Source: WLND01 sp040398845
GTDB taxonomy: Bacteria; Actinomycetota; Actinomycetes; S36-B12
Direction: 5' to 3'
Assembly: GCA_040398845.1 (NCBI GenBank)
Contig: JBBATH010000003.1
Location: 124,001 to 188,000 of the forward strand
Length of the DNA stretch: 64,000 nt
The first letter of the stretch is position 1; each line of letters starts with the position of its first letter. The notes beneath the pieces were generated by a model that had not been told where the DNA came from, ran no database searches, and saw nothing but the letters and a program-made list of their open reading frames with translations. Positions 52,164 to 60,319 of the stretch are shown here, one piece after another. The position numbers and the translations under genes were made by a program.

Positions 52164-53204
52164 TCAAATGCGGGGCTTTCGGGCAATAATGATGTCGCGT
52201 TGGATCGCCTGATCGACGCGGTGACAAAACTCCTGCGCGGAAGCTGGCGTGACCACGCCCAGCCCGGCGGACTCGAGGGCCGCCGCGGCATCCTCCCGCT
52301 TGGTCACGTGGGTATTCCAGGCGATGCCGATGGCTCCTCCGGGCCTCAGCACCCGGGCCCACGTGGGCGCGTTCTCGGTGATCAGGTCAAGTGGGCTGCG
52401 CGAGAGTTCCCGATTCTTTGTGCGACTCCCGTGCTGCACGCCGTAGGGGGCATCCGTCACGACGAGATCGACGGATGCGGGTCGGAAGAATTCGCCGAGC
52501 GATGAGGTGTCCGCGCAGATGACGTCGAGGCGCTGGACGATCCCGGCCTTGTAATCATCCTTGTGTACCGCGAACTCAAGGTTTAGTCGGCGTGCGACGA
52601 CGCGGCGGTCACGCTTCACTGGACCGTAATCGACCCGATGCTTGAGTCGCTTGTCCTTGAGCCAGCGTTGGATGAACACCGCGTAGGCGTCGATGTCGTG
52701 TTCGTCAATATCGATGCCGTACGCATCCCAGCCATACATGAGCGCCTGGTTGAGGGTGGTTCCCCGGCCACACAGTGGGTCGAGCACCGTGAGCCTGCGG
52801 TCGAGCATGGCGCCCCCGAACTCGGAGGCGAGAACGGTCACGTTGAGAAGGAGCTTGGTGAACTGCTCATTTGTCTTGCCCGAATACTTCTGGATGGTGA
52901 TGAGGTCATCGTCGAGACGGTCGAGCCTGCACGCGGTGATCGGACGTAGGAGATCGCCCTCGATCGCGAAGAGGGCATGCAGCGAAGAGAGGTTGGCAAG
53001 GAGGGCAATGTCCCGGTCGCCGAGGTTGTCGCACTCAAAGGTGACGTAGGGCACGCCGCCGATGACCTCGGTTGCGATCGTGCTGATGCGCTGGCCGAGC
53101 ACACCATCATTGAAGAAGGACAGCTCCGCCTGAGTCAAGGTGATGGCGGCATCGGCGTAGACCCGGTTAGCGGAGGGGAGGATGAGGACGGCGTAGCGGC
53201 TCAT
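52164..53204 (-). CDS. TRM11-like SAM-dependent methyltransferase
   Basis: A 346-residue protein with a class I methyltransferase fold. The SAM site is DPLCGRGTTLNQALMYG near residue 142. The catalytic motif TDAPYG near residue 248 is a variant of the DPPY-type motif of amino-methyltransferases. The N-terminal 120 residues resemble a degenerate THUMP-like region. The likely reaction is N2-guanine methylation of RNA, as in TRM11, but a DNA target cannot be excluded. There is no restriction enzyme nearby. Confidence 0.8.
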   Translation of the reverse strand: MSRYAVLILPSANRVYADAAITLTQAELSFFNDGVLGQRISTIATEVIGGVPYVTFECDNLGDRDIALLANLSSLHALFAIEGDLLRPITACRLDRLDDDLITIQKYSGKTNEQFTKLLLNVTVLASEFGGAMLDRRLTVLDPLCGRGTTLNQALMYGWDAYGIDIDEHDIDAYAVFIQRWLKDKRLKHRVDYGPVKRDRRVVARRLNLEFAVHKDDYKAGIVQRLDVICADTSSLGEFFRPASVDLVVTDAPYGVQHGSRTKNRELSRSPLDLITENAPTWARVLRPGGAIGIAWNTHVTKREDAAAALESAGLGVVTPASAQEFCHRVDQAIQRDIIIARKPRI

Positions 53205-53307
53205 GGCACCGGGATCGATCTGAGCATCTTCACGGGTACATCATCCAATGGCCGCGCATCGCTCCTAGGGTTGAGTCCGCCGGCGAGGACAGCAAGGAGG
53301 TAGAGGG

Positions 53308-54300
53308 ATGACAACGGACGAGGTGCTGATCAAGACCCCGATGACGTGCCGGGCGATGGACCTGATGGTGGTCGATGGCTTGCTCGACGGACCAGACGTA
53401 GACCGGGCCTACGAGGTGGTCTCCGAGTCGGACTTCGCGATGATCGGGAGGGTGGAGAGCAGCAGGGAGAGCCTGCGATTCCAGATCACCAGCCCCGATG
53501 CTGCGCAGCTTGAGCACCGATTGGTTGAGGATGAGGACGGGAATGCGGTCGGTGTGCTGGTGATTGAGCGCGACGCTGCAGCCCGGTTGGTGTTCGCCGA
53601 CGCCTACAGCCTTCCGGGCCTGGACACCGATGTGCTCGCGCCGCTCGTCGCGATGGGGATCGCTGCCGGTGGCCGGTTGAGCGAGGGGGAGCCCGGTTGG
53701 CAAATGGAGGCTGGGGCTCTTGCGAAGGATATCGCGGCGTGTTCCGTGCTCGAGGCGAGCGGTTACGTACAGGTCCGCCGCTTCTGGCAGATGGGCGTCG
53801 ACCTTGCCGATTCCCCCGTCATCGAGCCCATACCGCCCCTGGGCGTCACGAAGTCAGTGGCTGCAGAGGAGCGCGACAGACGACTGCTCCACTCGATCCA
53901 TGAGTCGGCATTCGCAGAGCATTTCGGATTGGTGGCTCGCCCGTACGAGCAGTGGCTGGCGTGGCACAACAACCGTCAGGATGCCGCACCCGACCTGTGG
54001 TGGCTGGCCTGGCTTGACGGCGAGCCGGTCGCCGAAATCACGCAAGATCACTCCCGCGATGGCGTGAATGCCGCGTATGTGCGCAGCCTCGGTGTGGCCC
54101 CGACTGCCCGCGGGCTGGGCATCGGCCGTTGGCTCTTGAAGTGCGCATTCGCCGATGCGGCGAGGCGTGGCCGCAAGCAGATGTGCCTCACGGTCGACAG
54201 CGACAACACGACCGGCGCGACGGCGCTCTATGAGTCCGTCGGCATGGTTTCAGAGGTGGTCATCGACCTATTCCGCAGGCCGATTGGGGCGTCAGGCTGA
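53308..54300 (+). CDS. GNAT-family N-acetyltransferase
   Basis: A 330-residue protein with two GNAT-like halves. The C-terminal half (about residues 185-325) has the acetyl-CoA pocket SLGVAPTARGLGIGRWLL, then NTTGATALYESVGMV, both well formed. The N-terminal half is more degenerate. This layout occurs in MshD-like mycothiol synthases and in other tandem GNAT proteins, so mycothiol synthesis is possible but not shown. An AAGGAGG ribosome site precedes the ATG. The next gene follows after 31 bases. Confidence 0.83.
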   Translation: MTTDEVLIKTPMTCRAMDLMVVDGLLDGPDVDRAYEVVSESDFAMIGRVESSRESLRFQITSPDAAQLEHRLVEDEDGNAVGVLVIERDAAARLVFADAYSLPGLDTDVLAPLVAMGIAAGGRLSEGEPGWQMEAGALAKDIAACSVLEASGYVQVRRFWQMGVDLADSPVIEPIPPLGVTKSVAAEERDRRLLHSIHESAFAEHFGLVARPYEQWLAWHNNRQDAAPDLWWLAWLDGEPVAEITQDHSRDGVNAAYVRSLGVAPTARGLGIGRWLLKCAFADAARRGRKQMCLTVDSDNTTGATALYESVGMVSEVVIDLFRRPIGASG

Positions 54301-54331
54301 CCAATGCGGCCTGATCCGGGAGGATAGGAGC

Positions 54332-54970
54332 GTGGAAGCAGCAATCCCTTTGGCATTCACAGCCGCCTGGGCCAGTGGAATCAATCCCTACCTGCTCGTG
54401 TTTCTCATGGGCATCCTCGGGCGGGTCACCGATTTCAACGTCCCCGTCGCGTTCGAACGTGTCGACGTCCTCATCGTCTTCGGGGTCCTCGTCGTCATTG
54501 CTGCCATCGCGGACAAGATCATGTGGCTGGACTCCGCGTGGGACGTGTTCAACACGGCGATTCGGCCGATCGCCGGTGGGGTCGTTGCACTGCTGATTGC
54601 CTCGCCGAGCGTCGACTTGCCGAGTGCGGTGATTGCAGCCGGTGGCGGGGTCGTCGCCCTCATCACTCACTTCGCCAAGGCGACGACACGGCTCGCGGTG
54701 AACACCTCGCCTGAGCCGGCGAGCAATGTCGTGGTGTCGGTTGCTGAGGACGCAGCTATCGTCGGCGTGGTCATCACGGCGATCTTCAACCCGTGGATCG
54801 CGGCAGGGATCGCAGCGATCCTTTTCACGGCAGGTGTTGTCGTCGCGATCGCAGTAGCCGGTACAGCAAGGGCAGCCCTACGCAAACGAAAACAGCGCAA
54901 AGCCCAACCAACAACGAACCCAACCACCCCCCTCAGTTCATCTGGCCCAGAATCCGGGCCAGATGAGTAA
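54332..54970 (+). CDS. DUF4126 family membrane protein
   Basis: A 212-residue membrane protein with about five helices, beginning MEAAIPLAFTAAWASGINPYL, a typical DUF4126 start, and a basic C-terminal tail. The function is unknown. The GTG at 54332 follows GGGAGG. Its last codons contain a perfect hairpin (54938-54966). Confidence 0.82.
   Translation: MEAAIPLAFTAAWASGINPYLLVFLMGILGRVTDFNVPVAFERVDVLIVFGVLVVIAAIADKIMWLDSAWDVFNTAIRPIAGGVVALLIASPSVDLPSAVIAAGGGVVALITHFAKATTRLAVNTSPEPASNVVVSVAEDAAIVGVVITAIFNPWIAAGIAAILFTAGVVVAIAVAGTARAALRKRKQRKAQPTTNPTTPLSSSGPESGPDE
54938..54966 (+). terminator. Terminator-like hairpin inside the end of the DUF4126 gene
   Basis: TCATCTGGCCC (54938-54948) pairs perfectly with 54956-54966, an 11-bp stem with a 7-nt loop, immediately before the stop codon. 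It marks the boundary to the accessory region. Confidence 0.6.
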
Positions 54971-55074
54971 ATATCGGTCAATCGGGGTCGCATTCGTTCA
55001 TTTGGCCCGCAGTCGGCGCGCATGCCGAGGCAGCATCACGATGCTTGAAGGATGATGACTTGGTGTCCACAGCC

Positions 55075-55080
55075 TAGACT
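55075..55080 (+). promoter_or_regulatory. Putative leaderless -10 box of vapB (TAGACT)
   Basis: TAGACT ends 6 nt before the ATG at 55087. Confidence 0.5.
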
Positions 55081-55086
55081 GCGCTC

Positions 55087-55341
55087 ATGCGGACGACACT
55101 GACATTGGACGATGATCTCGCCATCGCGCTGCAGGAGAAGGCTCGAAGAATGTCTCTGCCATTTAAGGACGTCGTCAATGCGTGTCTGCGCAAGGATCTA
55201 GCCTCCGAATACGAACCGCCTCGCAGCCCGTTCGTCGTTCGCACCTTTGACGCAGGGCTGCGCGAGGGCATAGACATGACGAAAGCTCTAGACCTCGTCG
55301 CCGAGATGGACGATGAGCACTTCGAGGTAGTGACGCGCTGA
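55087..55341 (+). CDS. vapB: VapB-type antitoxin (ribbon-helix-helix)
   Basis: An 84-residue protein with an N-terminal ribbon-helix-helix DNA-binding motif (MRTTLTLDDDLAIALQEKAR) and an acidic C-terminus suited to capping a toxin. The gene is followed after 23 bases by a PIN-domain gene, the standard antitoxin-toxin order. Such antitoxins usually repress their own promoter. Confidence 0.87.
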   Translation: MRTTLTLDDDLAIALQEKARRMSLPFKDVVNACLRKDLASEYEPPRSPFVVRTFDAGLREGIDMTKALDLVAEMDDEHFEVVTR

Positions 55342-55364
55342 TTGCACCCGGGATCGCACGGTCA

Positions 55365-55796
55365 ATGATTGTCCCCGATGCGAATCTGATCATCTACGCA
55401 TCCGACAGCGGGACGCTGTTCCATGATCGCGCCCGGCAGTGGTGGACCGCAGCACTTAATGGCGATGAGTCGGTGGGACTGAGCTGGCTTGTCCTTGTCG
55501 CTTACGTCCGGGTGATGTCGTCGGCGCGCATCATGAAGCGCCCTGTCGCGGTCGGCGAGCTGCTCGACGAGGTTGAACGATGGCTCGCAGCTCCGCACGT
55601 GCAGGTGCTGCAACCGACGGCCCGCCACCCGAGTGCGCTGCGATCACTTCTCGCCCCGACCGGGGTTGGTGGAGACCTCGTGAATGACGCACACCTTGCC
55701 GCGTTGGCTGTGGAATACGGTGGGATCGTCCATTCGGCCGACACAGATTTCGCCCGATTTCCGAATGTTCGCTGTGTGAATCCGCTGACCGGGTAG
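55365..55796 (+). CDS. vapC: VapC-type PIN-domain ribonuclease toxin
   Basis: A 143-residue PIN nuclease. Metal-binding residues are Asp in PDANLIIYA near residue 5, and D105 in VNDAHLAALAVE and Asp in SADTDFARFP near residue 127. The second acidic position, usually Glu near residue 45, is not obvious (LSWLVLVAYVRV), so this is the subtype with Leu/Val-rich helix two. It would cut tRNA or other RNA when freed from VapB. Confidence 0.87.
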   Translation: MIVPDANLIIYASDSGTLFHDRARQWWTAALNGDESVGLSWLVLVAYVRVMSSARIMKRPVAVGELLDEVERWLAAPHVQVLQPTARHPSALRSLLAPTGVGGDLVNDAHLAALAVEYGGIVHSADTDFARFPNVRCVNPLTG

Positions 55797-56019
55797 GGAA
55801 GCGAGCAGAGCCAGGGGCAAGGCCACGATGCCCAACGGATGTGACAGAAATTCTGCAAGGATGCTCGGATGTCGAGGATCAATGATCGGGCACTTCTCGT
55901 CATCGACGTGCACGAGTGGGACCTCTGTGACGACATGCCCGGCCGACGGTGCGACCTCACCACGACCATGGAGGTCTTCGCGAATGGCTGGGCAACGCGA
56001 TGGCGGTACTGACGATTTG

Positions 56020-56933
56020 ATGCGCCATTTCAAGGTCATGATCTCGAGCATGTCCTTCGACGACATCACTGGGCTCACCCCTGCGATCGACCGTGCGATG
56101 GCGCGCGCAGGCGCACAAGCAGGTCCCGGGCGCCGCGCGAACCTTCGGCAGCCCAGACTCGACATCCCCGTGGTCATGCGCGTGCGCCTGGATCTGAAGG
56201 GTGCCAAGCCCCTGATCTGGCGCCGCATCGACATGCGGTCGGATCTCACGTTGGACAACGTGCATCAAGTAATCCAGGCATCCTTCGAGTGGATGGACTA
56301 CCACCTGTACCGCTTCTCGATCGGCGGCGACCCATTCGACTGGAAGTCCGAGTCGTCGGGACCACGCGACTGACGCTCACCGCGGCGGGCTACCTGCGGC
56401 CAGTTGACGTCATCGCGGCAGCGGGCCAGATACCGGCAGCCTCGTGGTGGTACGGCGAGCGCAATCGCGAGAGTCAGATGATTCCGGTGCTCTACTTCCG
56501 AGATGGATTGCAGTCCGTTGGACTCCTGCGAAAGGCGAAGGGTCGACTCGACCTCACGAAGTCAGGTACCAAGGCCATGTCCAACCCCGAGGCACTGTGG
56601 CGGCACCTCGTCGAGCGACTCCCGACGGGCAAACTTGGCACTTTTGCAGGTCACGCGGGTCTCCTTCTCCTCTTGCAGGTGGCATCGTCGCCGGCCGGAG
56701 CGAAGGATCCCTATGCCGGGATCGCCGCGGCTCTCAACAGTGTCGGCCGGCGTGCCCTCGGAGACGAACTGGTCCGGGAATATGACGCCATGTGGGCCGA
56801 GGAGCACACGCAAAGTCTCCTCCGCAACCTCGTGCCCGACGGCTTTTCTCCCACGGATAGCAGCGACCACTGCTACTCCCGAGTGGCGGTGGACCTCGCG
56901 CGCGCCTGCTTGGTCGGCGACCGGCCGACATGA
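56020..56933 (+). pseudogene. pRiA4b ORF-3-family gene with its central part deleted and a frameshift
   Basis: The first frame (56020-56373) encodes the N-terminal part of a plasmid pRiA4b ORF-3-family protein: MRVRLDLKGAKPLIWRRI, then LDNVHQVIQASFEWMDYHLYRF. It stops at 56373. The C-terminal part continues in another frame from about 56350 to 56933: LTLTAAGYLRPVDVIAA, then a long helical part. Intact members carry roughly 150-200 more residues between these two pieces, so an internal deletion joined them out of frame at about 56350-56373. Neither half is likely to work alone. Confidence 0.7.
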
Positions 56934-56982
56934 CATTGATCTGCAGGTGATCAGGCGGGCAAGCGTGGTGTAAACACCTCCC

Positions 56983-57393
56983 ATGAGCGAAGAGACGTAC
57001 ACCCAGGTGATGCTTGTCGTCGCACAGACCTTTGAGGTCATTGCCGCCGCAGTGCTCTTCGCCGGCCTGCTTTGGTCCGTCTGGATTTCGGTTCGCGACT
57101 ACCTGCGACGCAAGGACGGTGGTCTGGCCTACCGGGTCATGCGTCAGTCCTTCGGTGGTGCGATCCTCCTCGGACTCGAGTTTCTTGTCGCAGGCGACTT
57201 GATCCGCACTGTGGCAGTCGCGCCAACGCTCGACAATGTGCTCGTGCTCGGCATCATCGTCCTCATCCGCACGTTTTTAAGTTTCAGTCTGGAGATCGAG
57301 ATGGACGGTGTGCCCCCTTGGCGAAAGGGCCTCGTCAGTGGCGCGACCGTCATGGCAAGGGCTGCCAGTGCGACCACATCACCTCGTGAATGA
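56983..57393 (+). CDS. DUF1622 family membrane protein
   Basis: A 136-residue protein with three membrane helices (about residues 14-35, 57-75 and 82-102) and a short cytoplasmic tail. It matches DUF1622, small membrane proteins of unknown function. The signature RQSFGGAILLGLEFLVAGDLIRTV is clear across residues 49-72. It is intact, unlike both neighbours. Confidence 0.82.
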   Translation: MSEETYTQVMLVVAQTFEVIAAAVLFAGLLWSVWISVRDYLRRKDGGLAYRVMRQSFGGAILLGLEFLVAGDLIRTVAVAPTLDNVLVLGIIVLIRTFLSFSLEIEMDGVPPWRKGLVSGATVMARAASATTSPRE

Positions 57394-57429
57394 TGTGACC
57401 ACTATCCAATCGAGGGGTGGAGGACGCGG

Positions 57430-57627
57430 ATGCACTTGAGTGAAGTCGAGGCGGTCAGCCATGGCCGCGCTCGACACTTGTTCGCACTTCAAGGCGACCT
57501 GCGCCTTCTTGATGCTGATGCCTACCTGATTCCCACTGACTCCTATGGCAGCGTGGAGGACCATTGGGCGTGGGCCGTGGGCGTTGACCGTGAGGGCGCC
57601 ACACGCCAATTGCGTGAGCAAGGCTGA
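57430..57627 (+). pseudogene. N-terminal (macro-domain) part of a macro-SIR2 gene, ended by an in-frame TGA
   Basis: The frame starts at an ATG with an excellent GGAGG ribosome site (57419-57423, six-base spacing). It reads 65 codons to TGA at 57625-57627 and is then open in the same frame to 59127. The segment ALQGDLRLLDADAYLIPTD matches the start of a macro domain (GDI..., DAIVNAA pattern). The matching second half, PLVGVGRAGLGG and onward, lies after the TGA. So this is one gene of 565 sense codons broken by a single stop. Trp (TGG) is the most likely original residue. Confidence 0.75.
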
Positions 57628-57678
57628 CACCTCGATGAGGCTGGTTTCGTCTGGGTTGACGATGCTCCGGCCGGGCCA

Positions 57679-59127
57679 GTGCTTGCGGTCAATGTCGCCG
57701 GGGGCAACAGTGACAATGACGTCGCTTCGATGGTCCGCCGGATCAAGGCGTCCTTCGACGCACTTGAGGCGCGGGCTCTCCAGACTCGATTCCGATCTCG
57801 ACCGCTTGTTGCCATGCCGCTTGTCGGTGTGGGTCGCGCTGGTCTCGGGGGCCGCACCGGTGAGGTCATCGCATCACTCCTCGACGCGATCGGCGATCAC
57901 TTCGGCGGGAGTCCAGCCGGGGGATTCGACCTCGTCATTGTCACGCGAGAATCCAGCAGCATCGCCGCCCTGCAGCATGAGCGCCGCGCACGATTCAACG
58001 AGACCTCAACGGGCGTTGTCCCGGACTGGCTTGAAGGGTTGGTGGCAGCCAGCAGGGCGGGGGAGTTGGCCGTCATATTTGGGGCGGGGGCGAGTGCGTC
58101 CCTCGGGCTGCCGATGTGGGACGACCTGCTCAAAGAACTGCTGCAGTCACCCGATGATCCAAAGCTCAGTCGGATGGACTTGACGGGCCTGGATCCCACA
58201 GATGCCGCGACCCTCCTCATTGAGGCCGGTGGTAGGGACTGGTTTAGCGATGCGCTTGTCCGCCTGCTGGCCACGCCACGTCATTCCCTCACGCATGGAC
58301 TCATCGCCAACCTCCATTGCCCGCTCACCGTCACGACGAACTACGACCAAGCATTCGAACTGGCAGCTGAATCGATCACCGGATCACCGGTTGCGGTACT
58401 GCCGTGGGATGAGGGCTCCGGGGCCGGCACTCGGGTGCTGAAGCTCCACGGTGATCTCACGAGGGGGCAGTTGGTTCTGTCCCGCGATCAGTTCGTCGCC
58501 ATGCATGCGTTCCGGCGGCCCCTCGCCGGAGTTCTGCAGTCGAGGATGCTTATCGGTCATCTCCTTGCCGTCGGCACATCGATGAGCGATGCGACCCTCG
58601 TTCATGCGGCGGAGGAGTTCCGTGCGCTCATCGGGCAAACACAGGGGGCGAACACGCCGCAAGGCAAGTCCGTCGTTGATGCGCGAGCGGGAACGGTTGT
58701 CCTCACCTCGTCGGATCCGGCGCGGGTTCGCCTGCTCGACCGAGCCTTCACGGTGGTAGAGGGCGATGAGGAGCACGGGGTTCGCGAGTCGGCGCGCGAT
58801 GTCGACGTCCTCCTTGACTGGGTGGCCATGCAGTCCTCGAGCGACCTGTCATTCGCCCTCGACGAGCGCTACCGTGCCCTTCTCTCGCCCGCCGATCAGG
58901 ATCTCGCCGCGCGGCTGATGTCCCTCGCAAGCGACGGGCCAGGCGTTGAGGGTCATGCGTCGAGCCTTCGGTCATCAGTGGAGGTGTATCTGGCATCGCT
59001 CGGAGCCAGTGGCGTCAACCATTCTTCGACGACTGGTAGTAGTCGCCATCAAGAAGAGACCGGTCCACCGGTTCCGAAAAGCTCTGAACCCGGCTACATG
59101 GCGCAGGCGTCTCGCGCCCGTCAATGA
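57679..59127 (+). CDS. SIR2-domain protein, C-terminal part of a macro-SIR2 fusion
   Basis: This open frame continues the one beginning at 57430 after the TGA at 57625. Counting from 57430, the rest of the macro domain ends near residue 170. SIR2 motifs follow: FGAGAS at 217-222, TTNYD at 302-306 and KLHGDL with catalytic-type H340, then VGTSMSD near residue 382. These are the NAD-binding and active-site motifs of bacterial SIR2 NADases used in phage defence. No good ribosome site precedes the GTG at 57679, so free expression is doubtful without readthrough. The Ser/Thr-rich tail is unusual. Confidence 0.8.
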   Translation: MLAVNVAGGNSDNDVASMVRRIKASFDALEARALQTRFRSRPLVAMPLVGVGRAGLGGRTGEVIASLLDAIGDHFGGSPAGGFDLVIVTRESSSIAALQHERRARFNETSTGVVPDWLEGLVAASRAGELAVIFGAGASASLGLPMWDDLLKELLQSPDDPKLSRMDLTGLDPTDAATLLIEAGGRDWFSDALVRLLATPRHSLTHGLIANLHCPLTVTTNYDQAFELAAESITGSPVAVLPWDEGSGAGTRVLKLHGDLTRGQLVLSRDQFVAMHAFRRPLAGVLQSRMLIGHLLAVGTSMSDATLVHAAEEFRALIGQTQGANTPQGKSVVDARAGTVVLTSSDPARVRLLDRAFTVVEGDEEHGVRESARDVDVLLDWVAMQSSSDLSFALDERYRALLSPADQDLAARLMSLASDGPGVEGHASSLRSSVEVYLASLGASGVNHSSTTGSSRHQEETGPPVPKSSEPGYMAQASRARQ

Positions 59128-59255
59128 ACGCGTGGCCGCGAAGTGGAAAAGGGCATCTCAGCCGTCAACGGGCAGGACTAAAGTGACGAGGGTGCGACAA
59201 GAAGTTGACATGGATGTCAGCAGGTGCGCACTAGCCAGAAATAGGTGGAGCACAT

Positions 59256-59372
59256 GTGGGGAGTTTCGCTCGGGAATACGTGATCTACTGGATGGGCCTG
59301 ATCGTCATCACGATCGGGGCTGTCATCGCATCTATCGTCCGTTGGTTCCGTCAGCGAGGGAAGAAGGAGTGA
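59256..59372 (+). CDS. Very small single-pass membrane protein (38 residues)
   Basis: A 39-codon frame begins at GTG with GGTGGAG (59244-59250) five bases upstream. The product is MGSFAREYVIYWMGLIVI... with one hydrophobic helix (residues 9-27) and a strongly basic end (RWFRQRGKKE). The ribosome site, helix and positive-inside tail support a real small membrane protein. A TTGACA-like -35 stands at 59205-59210. No homolog is known to me. Confidence 0.55.
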   Translation: MGSFAREYVIYWMGLIVITIGAVIASIVRWFRQRGKKE

Positions 59373-59534
59373 CACTGTGGGTCGCGGGCTCCGACGATGT
59401 GCGTTCCACGATGCGTGACCAAGACGGAGTCCCGCACGCCAAACGTTGGTGAACAGCTACGTAACGACCCTTGCATGAACACACGGGCCAAATGGCTTGT
59501 CACGGGTGTCCGCGACTACGAAACTCCAATGGCC

Positions 59535-60182
59535 CTAGAAGGCGCGTATCGCTCGCACGTTGAGATCCATGCTCTTTTGATCTGTTAGCTTTGCGTTGCT
59601 GGTGTTGCCGACGTAACTGGCCCAATTCGCGTTGGACTGCGAGGAGGTCCAGTACAGGCCTTCCAACCCCCCGACCGCTCCCTGATTCTCGTACAGCGCC
59701 ATCCCCTCACTTAACGAGGGCAGGTACCAATCCTGCCGCCCTCTGTTGGGTGCAGTGGCGGTGAATCCGGCGCCCGAACTGCACTCGTTCGTTGCAGTGA
59801 TCGCCATCGTGTTCTGGTAGCCAGCGCCGATCGCCGTGCCCATCGAGTTGGGAATTGACGTGTTCGCGCCGGGCCCAACGCAGTACGGCACCAGGCCGGC
59901 ATCGGATGTCTGGGCCTCGAGGTAGGTGCAGGAGCTGCCTCATGGTGCAGCACTGAAGAATGGTGTGGACGCGACGTAGAAGACGATCCCATTTCCGGGA
60001 CCGATGTCGCCGATCTCGCACGCACCACCTTCGGCGCAGGTGGGCTCAGTCATCACTGAGGGTGATGTGGTCGCTTGGTCCTGAACTGCTCCGGGCGTGG
60101 CAGATGTCGTTGACGAGCAGCCGGCGACGGTCGTGCCAGCAAGTGCCAGCCCGATGACGAGCAGTCGAAGTCGAGTGCGCAT
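59535..60182 (-). pseudogene. DUF1566-like lipoprotein gene interrupted by an in-frame TGA
   Basis: From ATG 60182 the frame encodes a signal peptide with lipobox VAGC (Cys near residue 22), a Ser/Thr linker and ACEIGDIGPGNGIVFYV, the start of a DUF1566-type module. A TGA occurs at codon 81 (59942-59940). The same frame then continues GSSCTYLEAQTS to DWYLPSLSEG, then LYWTSSQSNANWASY and the end at 59535, all typical of the family. One base separates it from TGG (Trp), which suits the sequence AAP-W-GSSCTYLEA. The gene is thus broken by a single nonsense codon, unless it is read through. Confidence 0.7.
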
Positions 60183-60319
60183 AACATCTACAATGATGAG
60201 GAATGACGTACCGTTCACCGGGTTCGAGGGCACGACGCATGTTTGCGCCTTTAAGTTCCCTGAATTCGAAGCGTTTTTTCAGTGCCGTGCGAATGGCGAG
60301 GTGCTCCTGAGGTCGGTCA

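Noticed and set aside
55869..56012. A 47-codon frame starting MSRINDRALLVIDV, faintly like the N-terminus of isochorismatases
   Set aside because: It has no ribosome site, ends abruptly and has no supporting second motif. It may be a remnant, but cannot be supported as a gene.
56289..56933. A separate 214-residue protein starting at the ATG at 56289
   Set aside because: The first 20 residues are the out-of-frame reading of the upstream fragment; recognisable family sequence starts only at about 56350. Treated as the second half of a broken gene.
57625..57627. Selenocysteine at the in-frame TGA of the macro-SIR2 gene
   Set aside because: Neither SIR2 nor macro domains have a Cys/Sec at this place, no SECIS-like hairpin was obvious after the codon, and no selenocysteine machinery is in the window.
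60210..60235. GGGTTCGAGG looked like a tRNA T-arm
   Set aside because: No matching acceptor, anticodon or D arms could be drawn on either strand.
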